The position numbers and the translations under genes were made by a program. Of a DNA stretch of 64,000 nt, positions 22,860 through 33,066 are shown piece by piece. This DNA comes from Blepharisma japonicum (taxonomy: Eukaryota; Ciliophora; Heterotrichea; Heterotrichida; Blepharismidae), in contig CATKHK010000102.1 in assembly GCA_949751835.1 (NCBI GenBank), positions 62,001 through 126,000 of the forward strand, in the 5' to 3' direction. How positions within the stretch are numbered: position 1 is the stretch's first letter; the number at the start of each line of letters is the position of its first letter. The notes below the pieces were generated by a model. The model had not been told where the DNA came from and ran no database searches. It saw only the letters and a list, made by a program, of their open reading frames with translations.

Positions 22860-24512
22860 TTATTTATTTTCATCTTTTTTCATTTCCCTCTTTTGATGCT
22901 CCTGGAAGAGGTCAAACATTTCTTTCTTTCTTGGGATCTCGATAAATGTGAGTAGCCCAACTGGCTGCTTTTCTCCGAGAACAGGATAGCTGATATGATA
23001 AAAAATATTTTTCAAGCTCTGGGGCCTAATATTATAATATTCAGCCCAAAATTCTAAATCATATGTAGTTGGATCTGCGTTGTTCAAATATAGCATTTTA
23101 AGAAGAGCGTCAATTGTGATGTCTCCTTCTTCTTGGGTTCGAAGCTCTTCATGCTTATTATATGGGTTTTCTGCCTTTGTAGATTTCCTTTTAAACTCTT
23201 TCTTGGCCTTGGTTGCTTGCATCCCAGTTTGTTCTGATAAAACGTTCATTTTCTTGATAAGCTGCTCATCTTTAGAGCTCAAGTCTCGTCTCACTAAAAA
23301 CTCGTCCCCACTTCCTGAAGATATATGCTTTAAGGCTTCTTTTCTGTCTTTTTCATCAAGTATCACTGCATCTCTTGCTTTTTGTTCCATCATTTCTTTC
23401 TCTTTCAGTCACTTTTCAGTGTTGTCTGGGATCCCTACCATCTTGTTCCATACATCTTTTGCCACAATTTTCTCTCTAATACATCTCCCAAGATCTTCTG
23501 TGTATCTTTCAATCAACCATTCTGGCATAGGGAATGGCAGCAGAATATTTTTAGCCATTGTTTCTCTGTAATCATCAATATACTCTTTATGTTCTTCTAT
23601 AAGTCTGTTAATATAGTCAATCCCTTCAAAAATCTTATTTTCCTCTGGAGTCCTTTTGTCACCTTTAAGTTTCAAAAATTTTAAAGCTGAATCAATATTT
23701 CCTAGCTTATCAGCATAGCTGCGCAACAAAGGGGCAAATTCCATATAAGTTTTTTTGATTTGATTCCAAATATACTCCTTTCGCTCATACATTTCATAAA
23801 TACTATAATGCTCAGTACTCAAGAGCTTGCGGAAACCAGGGTCTTCTTTGTCTCAGACATTAAATGAGCCAATTTGCTGTGTCGGTCTATCAGGAACTGG
23901 CACTTTTGGAGGAGAAACTCTTGCAATTTTGCTTTGTTCTATGGGCTTATGCACCGTCAAGCTTGACGATGAAGCTTCATCAAGCTTTTTTTCTTCCTCA
24001 ACTAAATTTGCCTTTTGTTTCGGAGGGAGGCCGAGATTTTTGTATTTTTCTTCAAGAGGGAGAGGAGATTCCTTATTCATAATTTCATAGGTGAAGAGTT
24101 CAGGACAGGTTTCATGTAAAAGCTACTATATGAATTTTACCTTTTTCTTCACAGGCTTGTCAAGCTCAACTAGTAGCTTTAGTTCTTCAATTTTGTCAAT
24201 AAAGCCTGGCTGATTGTGAAGTTCTGCTGTATATTCAGAGAGATAACCATTGTAGGCACATATAAGGAGGACGCATTCACGAGTTATTGAGTCGAGTAAT
24301 ACAAATTCTTCTTCCTCTTTTGGGGATTCTAATGAGATTGAAGTTAAAGAAATGTAATTTTGCTCGACGAATTCACCTGGCCTTGGAACAAGCTGCTCAA
24401 CGTCTTTGTATTTTCTTGTTTTTTCAGGAGTCGGGATTATTATTGGAGCTTTGATTGCCTTGGGGATTGCTGCTTTAGCAATGTTTTGGATGAACTTCTT
24501 GATCCCAGACAT
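22860..24512 (-). CDS. Conserved-looking protein of unknown function, about 544 aa, one 18-nt intron proposed
   Basis: Two minus-strand stretches lie in the same frame, 24512-24141 and 24122-22860, separated by GTAAAATTCATATAGTAG. Without splicing, tandem TAG codons divide them. Treating the 18 nt as a GT..AG intron gives one protein MSGIKKFIQNIAK...PVKKK/LLHETCPELFTYE...KKDENK. Two TGA-Trp codons lie further down (GSFNVWDKED, TEKWLKEKEM). The N-terminus is basic and amphipathic, possibly a mitochondrial presequence. There are Lys/Glu coiled-coil regions and an aromatic block near the end (YDLEFWAEYYNIRPQSLKNI). No family recognised. Alternative: two genes, 24512-24126 (128 aa) and 24080-22860 (406 aa). 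Introns here are usually 15-16 nt, so the join is uncertain. Confidence 0.65.
24123..24140 (-). other. Candidate 18-nt intron
   Basis: GTAAAATTCATATAGTAG on the minus strand, with GT and AG ends and a length divisible by three. Both flanks are open in the same frame and the downstream flank reads LLHETCPELFTYEIMNKE before any ATG. A 15-nt version ending at the first TAG would leave an immediate TAG stop. Confidence 0.5.
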
Positions 24513-24939
24513 TGAGCTAAATTTTTATAAACATTTTGTAAAAGTGCATAGAACCAAAAATCTAACAATTTATGACATGATTTGAAAATTTTTATATGAA
24601 TAATTTTAATTTTGATTTTTTTCTTGCAAAGATAATATTCTTTCAAAATAAAATATCACAACTTAGCTTGAAAATTCGTTCTTTTTAATTTGTAAAAAAG
24701 GGCTATATATAATTTTTCTATCATAGCTTAGAGTACTGGAATTAGACCTTATTATAAAAGCAAAATTACGAGAAAATACAAAGAAGCCTAAGATTTTATG
24801 ACTAATAGCTTGTGAAGGAGTTATGTATGTTTTCATTCTGCTAAGATGAGAGAAGAATGTAGCATGTGAGTACAAATTTAAGTTTATTATAAAAATCTAC
24901 AAATTAATTAAATATCACTCAGAGCCATAAATTGCTTTT
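24513..24939. other. AT-rich spacer
   Basis: No gene or motif seen. Short open frames here are shadows without coding character. Confidence 0.5.
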
Positions 24940-25956
24940 CTAGGCTCTCCAACTCAGTCCTTTGACTTCATCTTCAAATTTTTTTAAATTTTCAATTTGA
25001 AAAGCATTTTCTGCATATATTTTTTTAATAATGCCTTTCAATAATAAGCCGTCTATGAAAGCTCCGACTTTAATCCTGTCCAAATGAATAGATTCAGAAT
25101 TCTCACTATCTCTTGTTGAACCACCTTTATACTTGATCTTTAATTTGGAAGTTACAATTATGCTGCATAGGTCAATTTCCGGTAATTCTGTTGGTAGAAA
25201 ATTATCTACTTCTTGGGATAAATCGATGTCGAGTCTTGGTCTTTTCAAAGAAAATGATATTGCGTTTTTATCTATATAATCGCTTAAGCTCATTCTGACG
25301 CTTTTATATATATAGATTTTAACGATCGAAAAATCCTCTACTTTAAGAGGCGGAAGTTTATTATTTTTTGAAGAAAACGTATTCTTTTCTTCTTCTTCCG
25401 GAGACCAATTTCCTTCTTGAATATTAGACTCAGCAGACGATGGTCTGCTATTTTCTTGCAATATCCCTTCGCGGCATCTTTGCTCAGCAAATGCTTGAGC
25501 GTTCTCTGGGCTATAAATCTGAACAATATCCATATGCATTTCTCTCGAGTAATTCCGAGAATTATTTACAGATATTTTTAATTTTTTAACTTCATCAGCA
25601 AGATTGTTAGGTGGGTAAGCACAATCATTAGTGATCTTTTGTTCAGATATTTTTTGAACATCTTGAAGAATTTTCTCTATTTCTTGACTGTTATATGCTG
25701 AGCTACTCCCCTGGATATTTTCTAGCAATTTTTTGAAATTCTCAAGGTTCATATAATACGTATCTTTTTCATTCCTCCTTTTAATGTCAGTTCTTGAAAC
25801 AATCTCAAGACTTACTTTCCTTCCCTTCATATTTCCTTCATTTCCATTTGAAGACCCTATATCTTTTATAACAAAAGTCACCTTCTTGGATTTTATAGTT
25901 GAGTTATGAGGCTCGCAATACGAGAATAAGCTAGTTATGTATTCATCATTGGACAT
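24940..25956 (-). CDS. Unknown family protein, divergent copy D, 338 aa
   Basis: ATG 25956 to TAG 24940, no TGA needed. It is related to copies B and C through its second half: ...PRLDIDLSQEVDNFLPTELP aligns with the ...VENFLPYYEMIDLRKIKVSS region, and IHLDRIKVGAFIDGLLLKGI aligns with KREKIGDLLDKLLRFGAI, followed by the same final helix. The N-terminal half is longer and different: Ser/Asn/Lys-rich, with a helical MNLENFKKLLENIQ. The C-terminal helix-turn-helix-like block is the shared core. No membrane or secretion signal. Function unknown. Confidence 0.78.
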   Translation of the reverse strand: MSNDEYITSLFSYCEPHNSTIKSKKVTFVIKDIGSSNGNEGNMKGRKVSLEIVSRTDIKRRNEKDTYYMNLENFKKLLENIQGSSSAYNSQEIEKILQDVQKISEQKITNDCAYPPNNLADEVKKLKISVNNSRNYSREMHMDIVQIYSPENAQAFAEQRCREGILQENSRPSSAESNIQEGNWSPEEEEKNTFSSKNNKLPPLKVEDFSIVKIYIYKSVRMSLSDYIDKNAISFSLKRPRLDIDLSQEVDNFLPTELPEIDLCSIIVTSKLKIKYKGGSTRDSENSESIHLDRIKVGAFIDGLLLKGIIKKIYAENAFQIENLKKFEDEVKGLSWRA

Positions 25957-26535
25957 AAGTAATTTTATTAAAATTAAGATTTAATGAGGCAAAAAAATTA
26001 ATCTAGAGGCTTCTACTGCTTGCAAAAGTTAAGAATGTAAATATTCTATAAAAATGTGAATTAATTGTTAAATAATTTCTACTAAATACTGGCGATGTCA
26101 TTAAGTATTTTTGAAAAAATCATGCAAGTAATATTTTTCTTTATGGGCTTGTCTCAGTACTGATATAGATAAAGATTATTCATTTCAGCATTTCGAATTC
26201 AAAAACAAAATTTGAGCTGGATAGAATAGGTGATCTTTAGAATCCAAGACATTTAAGAATTACCTGCTAAATTTTATGAAAAAGATCAGCTTACAATTGT
26301 GAAGTATTTGGCTTGGTCAAATTGATGATTATAAAAGCTTTCATGGAATAAGTGAATTTCCTCATTTTTAAGTAATTCGACGAGATGTTTGATGCTGATA
26401 TTTGAAATTCAAGAATTGTTATTAAAAAATCAGGACTCATATATTTAGTGCATTTGATTACAATCCAGAGCTATGTCTATACCAAGAGAACCTATAGGCT
26501 TCAAATTAGCAAAATTAAAAAATTTTAAAAATTTG
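25957..26535 (-). other. Spacer with a possible relic of the unknown family
   Basis: On the minus strand about 26290-26430 the reading SIKHLVELLKNEEIHLFHES resembles the family's C-terminal block (LLDKLL.. GAI.. F). It is short, lacks a start and is interrupted, so this is a weak call. Confidence 0.3.
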
Positions 26536-27258
26536 TTAATTTTCATCAATAATTTTATGAATTATCTCTGCAACCTCATCAATCTCCCCTGTGAAGAAAT
26601 GATCACAATTTAGCCTAAAAAATCCTTTACATTTTTCTTTTAATTCTTTCATTAGCTCTATTGATTCTGAAAAAGGAACTTTGTCATCAGCTTCTCCATG
26701 AACAATGTAAATATTCCCTTGAGCTCTTTCGCAATAATACTTCATATCAAGGTTTAACATTTCCTGGATCATTTCTTCCGTAATCCTCCAAGTTTTCCCA
26801 AAAGCAGTATGCAGGATATAGCCGTTCCTATGGACTTCTTCAAAGCTGTCTACAATAAAGCTAGGAAGATTGCAGGCTGAAAATCGAGGAGCTAGCAATA
26901 TTATGTTTTTAACCTCACTGTGCAAGGCAGAATAAATAATTACACCACTTGACGCTTTAGAGTGCCCAATAATTCCTTCAACTTCATAACCTTGTGAAAC
27001 TAAAAATTTTACAGCATCATCAATATCCCCAGCATCTCTGACATAGCCTGCATATGAATTTTCTCCTTCACTATTTCCACTACCTGTCAGATCAAATCTA
27101 AAGATATTGATTTCTAGTAATTCACAAATTAATTCGTAGTTGAATAAAATGTCTGATAGAAATCATTGAGAGATGATGTATATTTTTTTATCTTGGGGAT
27201 TTTTTACTGAAAAGTTGTATGATAGCTGCAAGCCATTTCGATTTGTAAAGAAGCCCAT
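26536..27258 (-). CDS. Alpha/beta-hydrolase-fold protein, array copy 1 (nucleophile Ser present), 240 aa
   Basis: ATG 27258 (MGFFTNRNGLQLSYNFSV), one TGA-Trp (ISQWFLSD), TAA at the end. It matches the small S33-like alpha/beta hydrolases with a GHSKGG elbow. Here the elbow is GHSKA with Ser100, the acid is in HGEADDKVP (about residue 193) and the His in NCDHFF (about 222), so a full Ser-Asp-His set is present. The HG of the usual oxyanion loop after strand beta-3 is replaced by QW, as in most of the array. The SGNSEGE block after strand beta-4 is conserved. No signal peptide, so probably cytosolic. It is one of two 240-residue copies, the other being copy 9 at the far end. Substrate unknown. 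Confidence 0.88.
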
Positions 27259-27364
27259 CTTTAGAAGGATAATTGAAACGCAGTAAAAAATAATGGCTTT
27301 TTTATATAAAAAAGCAACTATAAATTGCCTAATTATTTATAACCCTCGTATAAAAGTTATTCTG

Positions 27365-28093
27365 TTAGCTATTTATTATTTCATGAATGATCTCAACAAC
27401 TTCATCCATTTCTGTACTCAAGAAATGGTCAGCACTATTTAACGTGAAAAATCCTTTGCATTTTTCTCCCAACCTTCCCACATATCCCAATACATCAGAA
27501 TGTGGGGCATTTTCATCATCTATTCCATGAATTATATAAATATCGCCCTTTATTTTGTCGCAATAATAATCCATATCAAAACTCATAAATTCATCAAGCA
27601 TTTCTGTTGTAAATCTATATTCTTTTCCAAAAATTGAATGTCTGATTTCTCCATATTTCTTAACTTCTTCAATGCTTTTTTTGAAAAAATCTGGCATATT
27701 AAAAGTCCTTGCATAAATTGCAGGAGCAATTGCTATTATTTTTTTGACTTTTCCATATAGGGCAGAATAAATAATAGTATCGCTGCCTCCTTTTCCATGC
27801 CCAATAATTCCATCAACTTCATAGCCTTGGGAATTCAAAAATTTCACAGTGTCATCAATATCTCCAGCATCCCTTTCAAAATGACTATAAGAATATTCTC
27901 CTTCACTGTTTCCACAGCCTTGAACAAACAGTTTGAACGTATTTACTTCTAAAAACTCTACTAGGTAGTCACAATTAAATAAGAGATCTGAAAAAAGTCA
28001 CTCGCAAATGATATAAATTTTCCTATCATTTATGTTTTTAATTGATAAAGTATAGGATAATTTAAGTCCACTCCGATTTGTAAAATAATCCAT
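27365..28093 (-). CDS. Alpha/beta-hydrolase-fold protein, array copy 2 (Ser to Gly), 242 aa
   Basis: ATG 28093 (MDYFTNRSGLKLSY), TGA-Trp in IICEWLFSD. The nucleophile elbow is GHGKGG, so residue 100 is Gly instead of Ser while the rest of the elbow is canonical. The acid Asp (HGIDDENAP) and the His (SADHFL) remain. 106 bp from copy 1 on the same strand. Without a nucleophile, ordinary ester or amide hydrolysis is not expected. The intact frame and conserved fold residues argue for a retained, perhaps non-hydrolytic, role. Confidence 0.87.
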
Positions 28094-28715
28094 ATTATAA
28101 AAATAGACTTTAGAAAATTAGATCAGATATAATGCTGTGATATCCCATTTTGGCAGAAAAATTTTTTTTGCTGGTGTGATTTAGATATTATAATTTTAAT
28201 TTTAAGTAGGTGACTTTTAAAGCAAAGTGCTTAATCTTAATAACGCCATTGCTATTTCATTATGAATTACTGACTTTCTTAATTTAATGGCGTTTATGCC
28301 AACAAATAATTTATTAAATGTAAAAAATATTAAAATGAATTATTTTTATTTTATTTGTGAAATAGAATATAAAAGTTTAATCATGTTTAAATGGATTAAA
28401 GCACATACTCCTTTAATTTATCCAATATAATTTTATTTAAGGATTAAGCTATTGATCAAAATCTCCAATCTTAGATACGTAACTGCAGATATTCATATTT
28501 CTAGTTAAATATGCTTTTATACTAATAAAAATGAAAATATTTACAGCTAGATAGGCAAACTATCTTGACTAGAAAGTCTGAAAAGGGACCATAATATTAA
28601 TAATTTGTCTCTATTAGAGCTTATCAATTCATCATGGCTACTGCTTCTATTATATAAGGAGATAGACTCATTAAGCAGATTATGTATAAATAATTCTAGA
28701 GTACAACATATACTT
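28094..28715. other. AT-rich spacer in the hydrolase array
   Basis: No gene seen. A short plus-strand open frame at its right edge is antisense to copy 3. Confidence 0.5.
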
Positions 28716-29444
28716 CTAGCTCTCTATTATTTTATTAATTATCTCAGCAACTTCATCCATTTCTGTTGTGAAGAAATGATCACAGTTGTTTAACGTAAAG
28801 AGTTCTTTGCATTTGTCTCCTAATTCATTGCAATATTCCACTACGTCTGAATAAGGAACTTTGTCATCATCAGTTCCATGGATTAAATAAATATCACCTT
28901 TTATCTTGTCACAATAGTAATCCATATCAAGACTCATAAATTCATCAAGCATTTCTGTTGTGAATCTATATTCCTTTCCAAGAACTACGTGTTTGACTTC
29001 CCCAGATTTCTGAATTTCTTCAATGCTCTCGCGGAAAAAATCTGGTAAGTTGAAAGTTGTCATATAAATTGCCGGAGCTATCGATATTATTTTTTTGACA
29101 TCTCCATATAGTGCAGAATAAATAATAACATCGCATCCTCCTTTTGCATACCCAATAATTGCTTCCACTTCGTAGCCTTGAGAAACTAAGAAGTTTACAG
29201 CATCATCAATATCTGCAGCATCCCTTTCAAATCCGCCATATGAATACTCTCCTTCACTACTTTCGCAGCCTGTCACAAAAAATTTGAACGTATTTACTTC
29301 TAAAAGCTCCATAAGTAAGTCACAATTAAACAAGACTTCCGAAAGAAGCCATTGACAAATAATGCTAATTTTCCTGTCATTTTGGTTTTTTATTGAAAAG
29401 CTATAGGATAATTTCAGTCCACTTCGATTTGTAAAATAATCCAT
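28716..29444 (-). CDS. Alpha/beta-hydrolase-fold protein, array copy 3 (Ser to Ala), 242 aa
   Basis: ATG 29444, TAG at 28716, needing no TGA readthrough, so it proves the length of the family independently of the code. Elbow GYAKGG, Ala at residue 100. Asp193 (HGTDDDKVP) and His223 (NCDHFF) kept. QW at 31-32 where active relatives have HG. The cap-like region (FFRESIEEIQKSGEV, YRFTTEMLDEFMSLDMDYYC) is highly conserved among copies, which suggests a shared binding partner or ligand. Confidence 0.88.
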   Translation of the reverse strand: MDYFTNRSGLKLSYSFSIKNQNDRKISIICQWLLSEVLFNCDLLMELLEVNTFKFFVTGCESSEGEYSYGGFERDAADIDDAVNFLVSQGYEVEAIIGYAKGGCDVIIYSALYGDVKKIISIAPAIYMTTFNLPDFFRESIEEIQKSGEVKHVVLGKEYRFTTEMLDEFMSLDMDYYCDKIKGDIYLIHGTDDDKVPYSDVVEYCNELGDKCKELFTLNNCDHFFTTEMDEVAEIINKIIES

Positions 29445-30118
29445 ATTATAAACTTATGCATAAATGTTTAGAAAAGAAACAAAAATTCTTTTTGCAGGAC
29501 GAATTTGTAATTTATATGGCAGCACGAATTTCAATTTCAATATTTTTTTTAATTTTGTAACTATACTGCAAATTATGAATAAATGCATATTTTTAATCTT
29601 AAATATTTAATAATATTAGTATCTTATTATTATAACAAGCACATTGTAAATGCTACTAAATGCATCTCACAATATAGATCTTCGATTTTTAAAAAATTAA
29701 ATTATTTTGGAAGCTTCTAGGCTTAGTCTGCAATAAATGATATACCCTAAGATTCTCAATTTATAAGAATATGGCTATAGATACTCAGATCCCGAATGTT
29801 TAAGGGTTCACTTAATTATCAAACTTGCAAGGCTCATGATATTAACGAATAAGCCCAAATTGTGTCATCCACTTCAAAAACAGGTATCTTTGCATCATAA
29901 CATGCATTTTTAAGAATTCATTTTATATTGTTACTATTCTTAAGGTATTAATTATTAAATGCAAGCATTTTCAAAATACACTCTAGCAATCATTATGCAA
30001 TAGTAATATAAGGATTTGTGATTAATAGCCTGTGTATAAAAGTTGATAAAATCAATACTATTTTATTCATTAACATATAATTTTCTTCAGAATGAAGCTT
30101 AAATTAATTAAATCTGTT
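29445..30118. other. AT-rich spacer in the hydrolase array
   Basis: No gene, relic or strong repeat seen in this stretch of about 670 bp. Confidence 0.5.
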
Positions 30119-30442
30119 AACTATTTAATATAATCTTATTTATAATTTCGGAAAGCTCATCCATTTCTTCAGCAAAAAATGATTCGTAAATAAAATGCCC
30201 TTTACATTTCTCTTTTAATTCTCTTACATATTCTCACGATTCTGAAAAAGGAATTTTATCATCAGCTTCTCCATGGATAGCGTAAATCTCTCTTTTGACT
30301 CTTTCACAGTAAAGTTTCATATCCAGATGTGTCATTTCATGAATCATTTCTTCAGTTATACTTCACTCTTTTCCAAGGGCTGAATGAATTACTGACCCTT
30401 TTCTATGAACTTCATCAATACTATCCAAAATAAATTCAGGTA

Positions 30443-30593
30443 TAACTCACCGGGTAGATATTTTTGCAAATTTATGGAATTGATCGGACCATATCAACTA
30501 CTGAAACGCTGGGTTGCTTAGCAACAAATACTGCCTGAAACTTAGCATAATTTCTAGCCTAGGGCAAGTCAAAGGCTGTCCTTAACTACAAGC
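30443..30593. other. 151-bp TA-bounded insertion in hydrolase copy 4
   Basis: Defined by comparison with the paralogues. Removing 30443-30593, which starts with TA and is followed by TA at 30594, joins RFSTS to IPEF exactly in frame and aligns to copy 1 with one residue missing. The insert contains a short palindrome GTTGCTTAGCAAC. TA-bounded insertion is the format of ciliate internal eliminated sequences and of Tc1/mariner-type elements. No clear terminal inverted repeat is seen. Confidence 0.6.
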
Positions 30594-30723
30594 TAGAGGT
30601 AGAAAATCGTACACTTAGCGATATAATCTTTTTAACTTGGCCATATATGGCCGAATAAACAATTGCAGCAACAGCAGCTTTATAATGTTCAACAATGCCT
30701 TCAACTTCATAGCCTTGAGAAAT

Positions 30724-30803
30724 TATAGCTTTTTTTGCCTGGAGTGGCACATGCAGCGTACCACTCCAGAAAAGATAAAAGCAGGCTCCACACATGGGTT
30801 TAC
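30724..30803. other. 80-bp TA-bounded insertion in hydrolase copy 4
   Basis: Removing 30724-30803 and keeping the TA at 30804 restores a segment equal in length to the other copies, between the SQGYEV block and the QYL/KFL block. The insert is GC-richer than its surroundings and has an inverted repeat CTGGAGTGG...CCACTCCAG. It could be a retained IES or a small non-autonomous element. Confidence 0.55.
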
Positions 30804-31056
30804 TAAGTATTGCACAGCGTCATTAATGTCCCCAGCATCTCTTTCATGCCCACCATATGTATTTTCGCCTTCACTGCTTCCACACATGTGAGATAAAATG
30901 AAAAGGTGCTTCTAAAAATTCACAGAGAAGTTGGTACCTAAATAGGAGCTCGGAAAAAAACGACTGGCAAATGATTAGGATTTTTTTATCATTTGGGTTT
31001 TTAATTGAAAAGCTACAAGATAACTTGAGTCCATTTCGGTTTGTAAAATAATCCAT

Positions 31057-31488
31057 TCTCCAGTAATAATAAGTGTAGATAATGCTATATTTTTAAAATT
31101 ATATCTCAACTTTTATAAGATTAAATAGGAGAGCTAGATAGATTGCTTAATTTAATGCTTTAAATAGCAAATGATTGGTTTAATAAATTAAATTTATAAT
31201 CTTTTTTCGAAAAGGCTTTTCATATGAACTATAAGATTATAAAGCCAAAAGTACAATAAAAAATGATTAAAAAATTCGACAATTATAAATTAATAGATAT
31301 TAGAGTGAGAAACATCTTATAATCTATTGTATAAAAAGATTGAGTGGAGTTTATAAAAAGAGCTCAATAAATTAAAAAATTAATTAGAAAAATGAACCCC
31401 TAAAATTAATTATTATGATAAACCATTTGTTATGAAATAGAGTTACTTTAAATATTCAGACATGAATGAATTAGCTGCATTATATTTT
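31057..31488. other. AT-rich spacer in the hydrolase array
   Basis: No gene seen. Confidence 0.5.
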
Positions 31489-32217
31489 TTAGTTCTCCAT
31501 TATTTTATGAATTATCTCAACAACTTCATCTATTTCTGTAGTAAAGAAATGATCACAGTTATTTAGGACGTAAAAACCTTTGCATTTTTCTCCTAATTCA
31601 TTGCAATATTCCAACACCTCCGAATAAGGGATATTGCTATCATCTATCCCATGGATTATATGAATATCTCCTTTTATCTTATCGCAATAATAATTCATAT
31701 CAAGGCTCATTAAATCATTAAGCATTTCTGTAGTAAGCCTATATTCCTTCCCAAAAAATGTATGTATGATTTCACCAGACTTCTTAATTTTTTCAATGCT
31801 TTTATTGAAAAATTCTGGTCATTTAAAAGTTGCCATATAAACAGCAGGAGCTATCGCTATAATTTTTTTGACATCTCCAAAAAGTGCCGAATAAATTATA
31901 ACATCATTTGCACCTTTCCCATATCCAATAATTGCTTGTACTTCGTAGCCTTGGGAAATCAAAAATTTCACAGCATCGTCAATATCCTGAGCATCCCTTT
32001 CAAATCCAGCATATGAGTACTCTCCTTCGCTATTTCCACAGCCTTGAGCATAAAAACTGAAGATATTTGCTTCTAAAAGCCCGATAAGAGCCTCATAATT
32101 AAAAAATACATCTGAAAAAAACCATTGGCAAATTATGCAGATTTTCCTGTCATTTTGGTTTTTTATTGATAGGCTATAAGATAACTGCAGTCCATTTCGG
32201 TTGATAAAGTAATCCAT
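31489..32217 (-). CDS. Alpha/beta-hydrolase-fold protein, array copy 5 (Ser to Gly), 242 aa
   Basis: ATG 32217 (MDYFINRNGLQLSY). One TGA-Trp in TFKWPEFF joins the two halves. Elbow GYGKGA: Ser to Gly and the second Gly to Ala. Asp (HGIDDSNIP) and His (NCDHFF) kept. IICQWFFSD at 28-36 has QW in place of HG. Very similar to copy 7, including AVYxxTFKWPEFF. Confidence 0.87.
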
Positions 32218-33066
32218 ATTATCAGTTTAATCGCTAAATTTTTTTATTTGATTAATATTTCATGGCATCGAGGAGTTTTGGATTCAAATGCCAATATTAA
32301 ATTAAAAAGTCTGTATATCATAAATAAGAATCAGAATTATGGACATTGGCTAGAATCAATAAATTATTGTTAAATTTATTGGAAATTTTAAGTTTTAAAA
32401 TACATAAATTTTTAATCCTTTCAGAATTGTCTAAATAAGATTTTAAAAAAATGACTGGCAAATTATTTGTATTTTTATCAATTAGGCTTTTATTTGAAAA
32501 GCAACAAGATAGTATAAATTCAATTCAAATTATCCAAAATTCAATAATTATAAGTTTGATCAGCATATAAATAGTATTTGCTCTCTTTTAGAATGAGCAA
32601 GATTTGCCAAAATCATAGCTTTTAGGAAATTTTTAGATAGAAAGCAATAAAGAATTTTAATTAAAAGCCAAGCTATTTTAATGATTTTACACAATTACAG
32701 TATAAACTGCAGATTATAATACGTTAAATTAATAATTATCTTCTTGCTACTGAATATTTAAAATTATAAGAAATTTATATTAAAAACACTTACTTCTGAT
32801 TATTTTCTAATTTTTAAGATTTTGAAAAATTCTTAATTTTGAGACGAGGTATTTGGATATCACTGAAACTCTAAAATTTTAAATAGAAAATAGGGGATGT
32901 CAAATATTTCATGCAAGAAACTTCACTAAGATATATATAAGATATTAAAAAGAGAACTTTACAAAATTATTTTCTTACTTAAACTTAATCCACTACATCA
33001 GTAATATTATCAAATAGGCTTAATATAGCAGCTCAAAAATATAATCCTATTGCGTAATTTATAATA
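32218..33066. other. Spacer holding a relic hydrolase N-terminus
   Basis: Apart from the relic at 32440-32530 this is AT-rich with nothing seen. Confidence 0.5.
32440..32530 (-). pseudogene. Fragment of a hydrolase array copy (N-terminus)
   Basis: The minus-strand DNA matches the 5' end of the array genes, including the CTTTTCAATTAAAA-like and ATTTGCCAGTCATTTTTT segments (the FSIKN..ICQSFF region). About 90 bp with indels and no open frame. The rest of that copy is gone. Confidence 0.6.

Larger units (their letters stand above)
20169..22880. repeat. Segmental tandem duplication, unit 2
   Basis: Second unit of the duplication starting at about 17711. It carries the paralogue at 20519-21421, a relic plus-strand frame at 22044 and an extra 350 bp. 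Its right end overlaps the 3' end of the gene at 22860, and the matching end of unit 1 (about 20140) keeps a trace of that gene end (CACTTATTTATTTTCATC). The duplication therefore copied part of the neighbouring gene's tail. Confidence 0.85.
30119..31056 (-). pseudogene. Alpha/beta-hydrolase array copy 4, pseudogene with two insertions
   Basis: Collinear with the other copies from MDYFTNRNGLKLSC (ATG 31056) to a C-terminus near 30119. The N-terminal part changes frame twice around the GSSEG block. Two insertions of 80 and 151 bp split it. The elbow reads EHYKA, so Ser is Tyr, and the catalytic His is lost (FIYESFFAEEMD in place of NCDHFF). Apart from the insertions the C-terminal half stays in frame (RFSTS.. 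then IPEFILDSIDEVHRKG, ITEEMIHEMTHLDMKLYC, HGEADDKIP). It is closest to copies 1 and 9 in the cap region. Confidence 0.85.
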
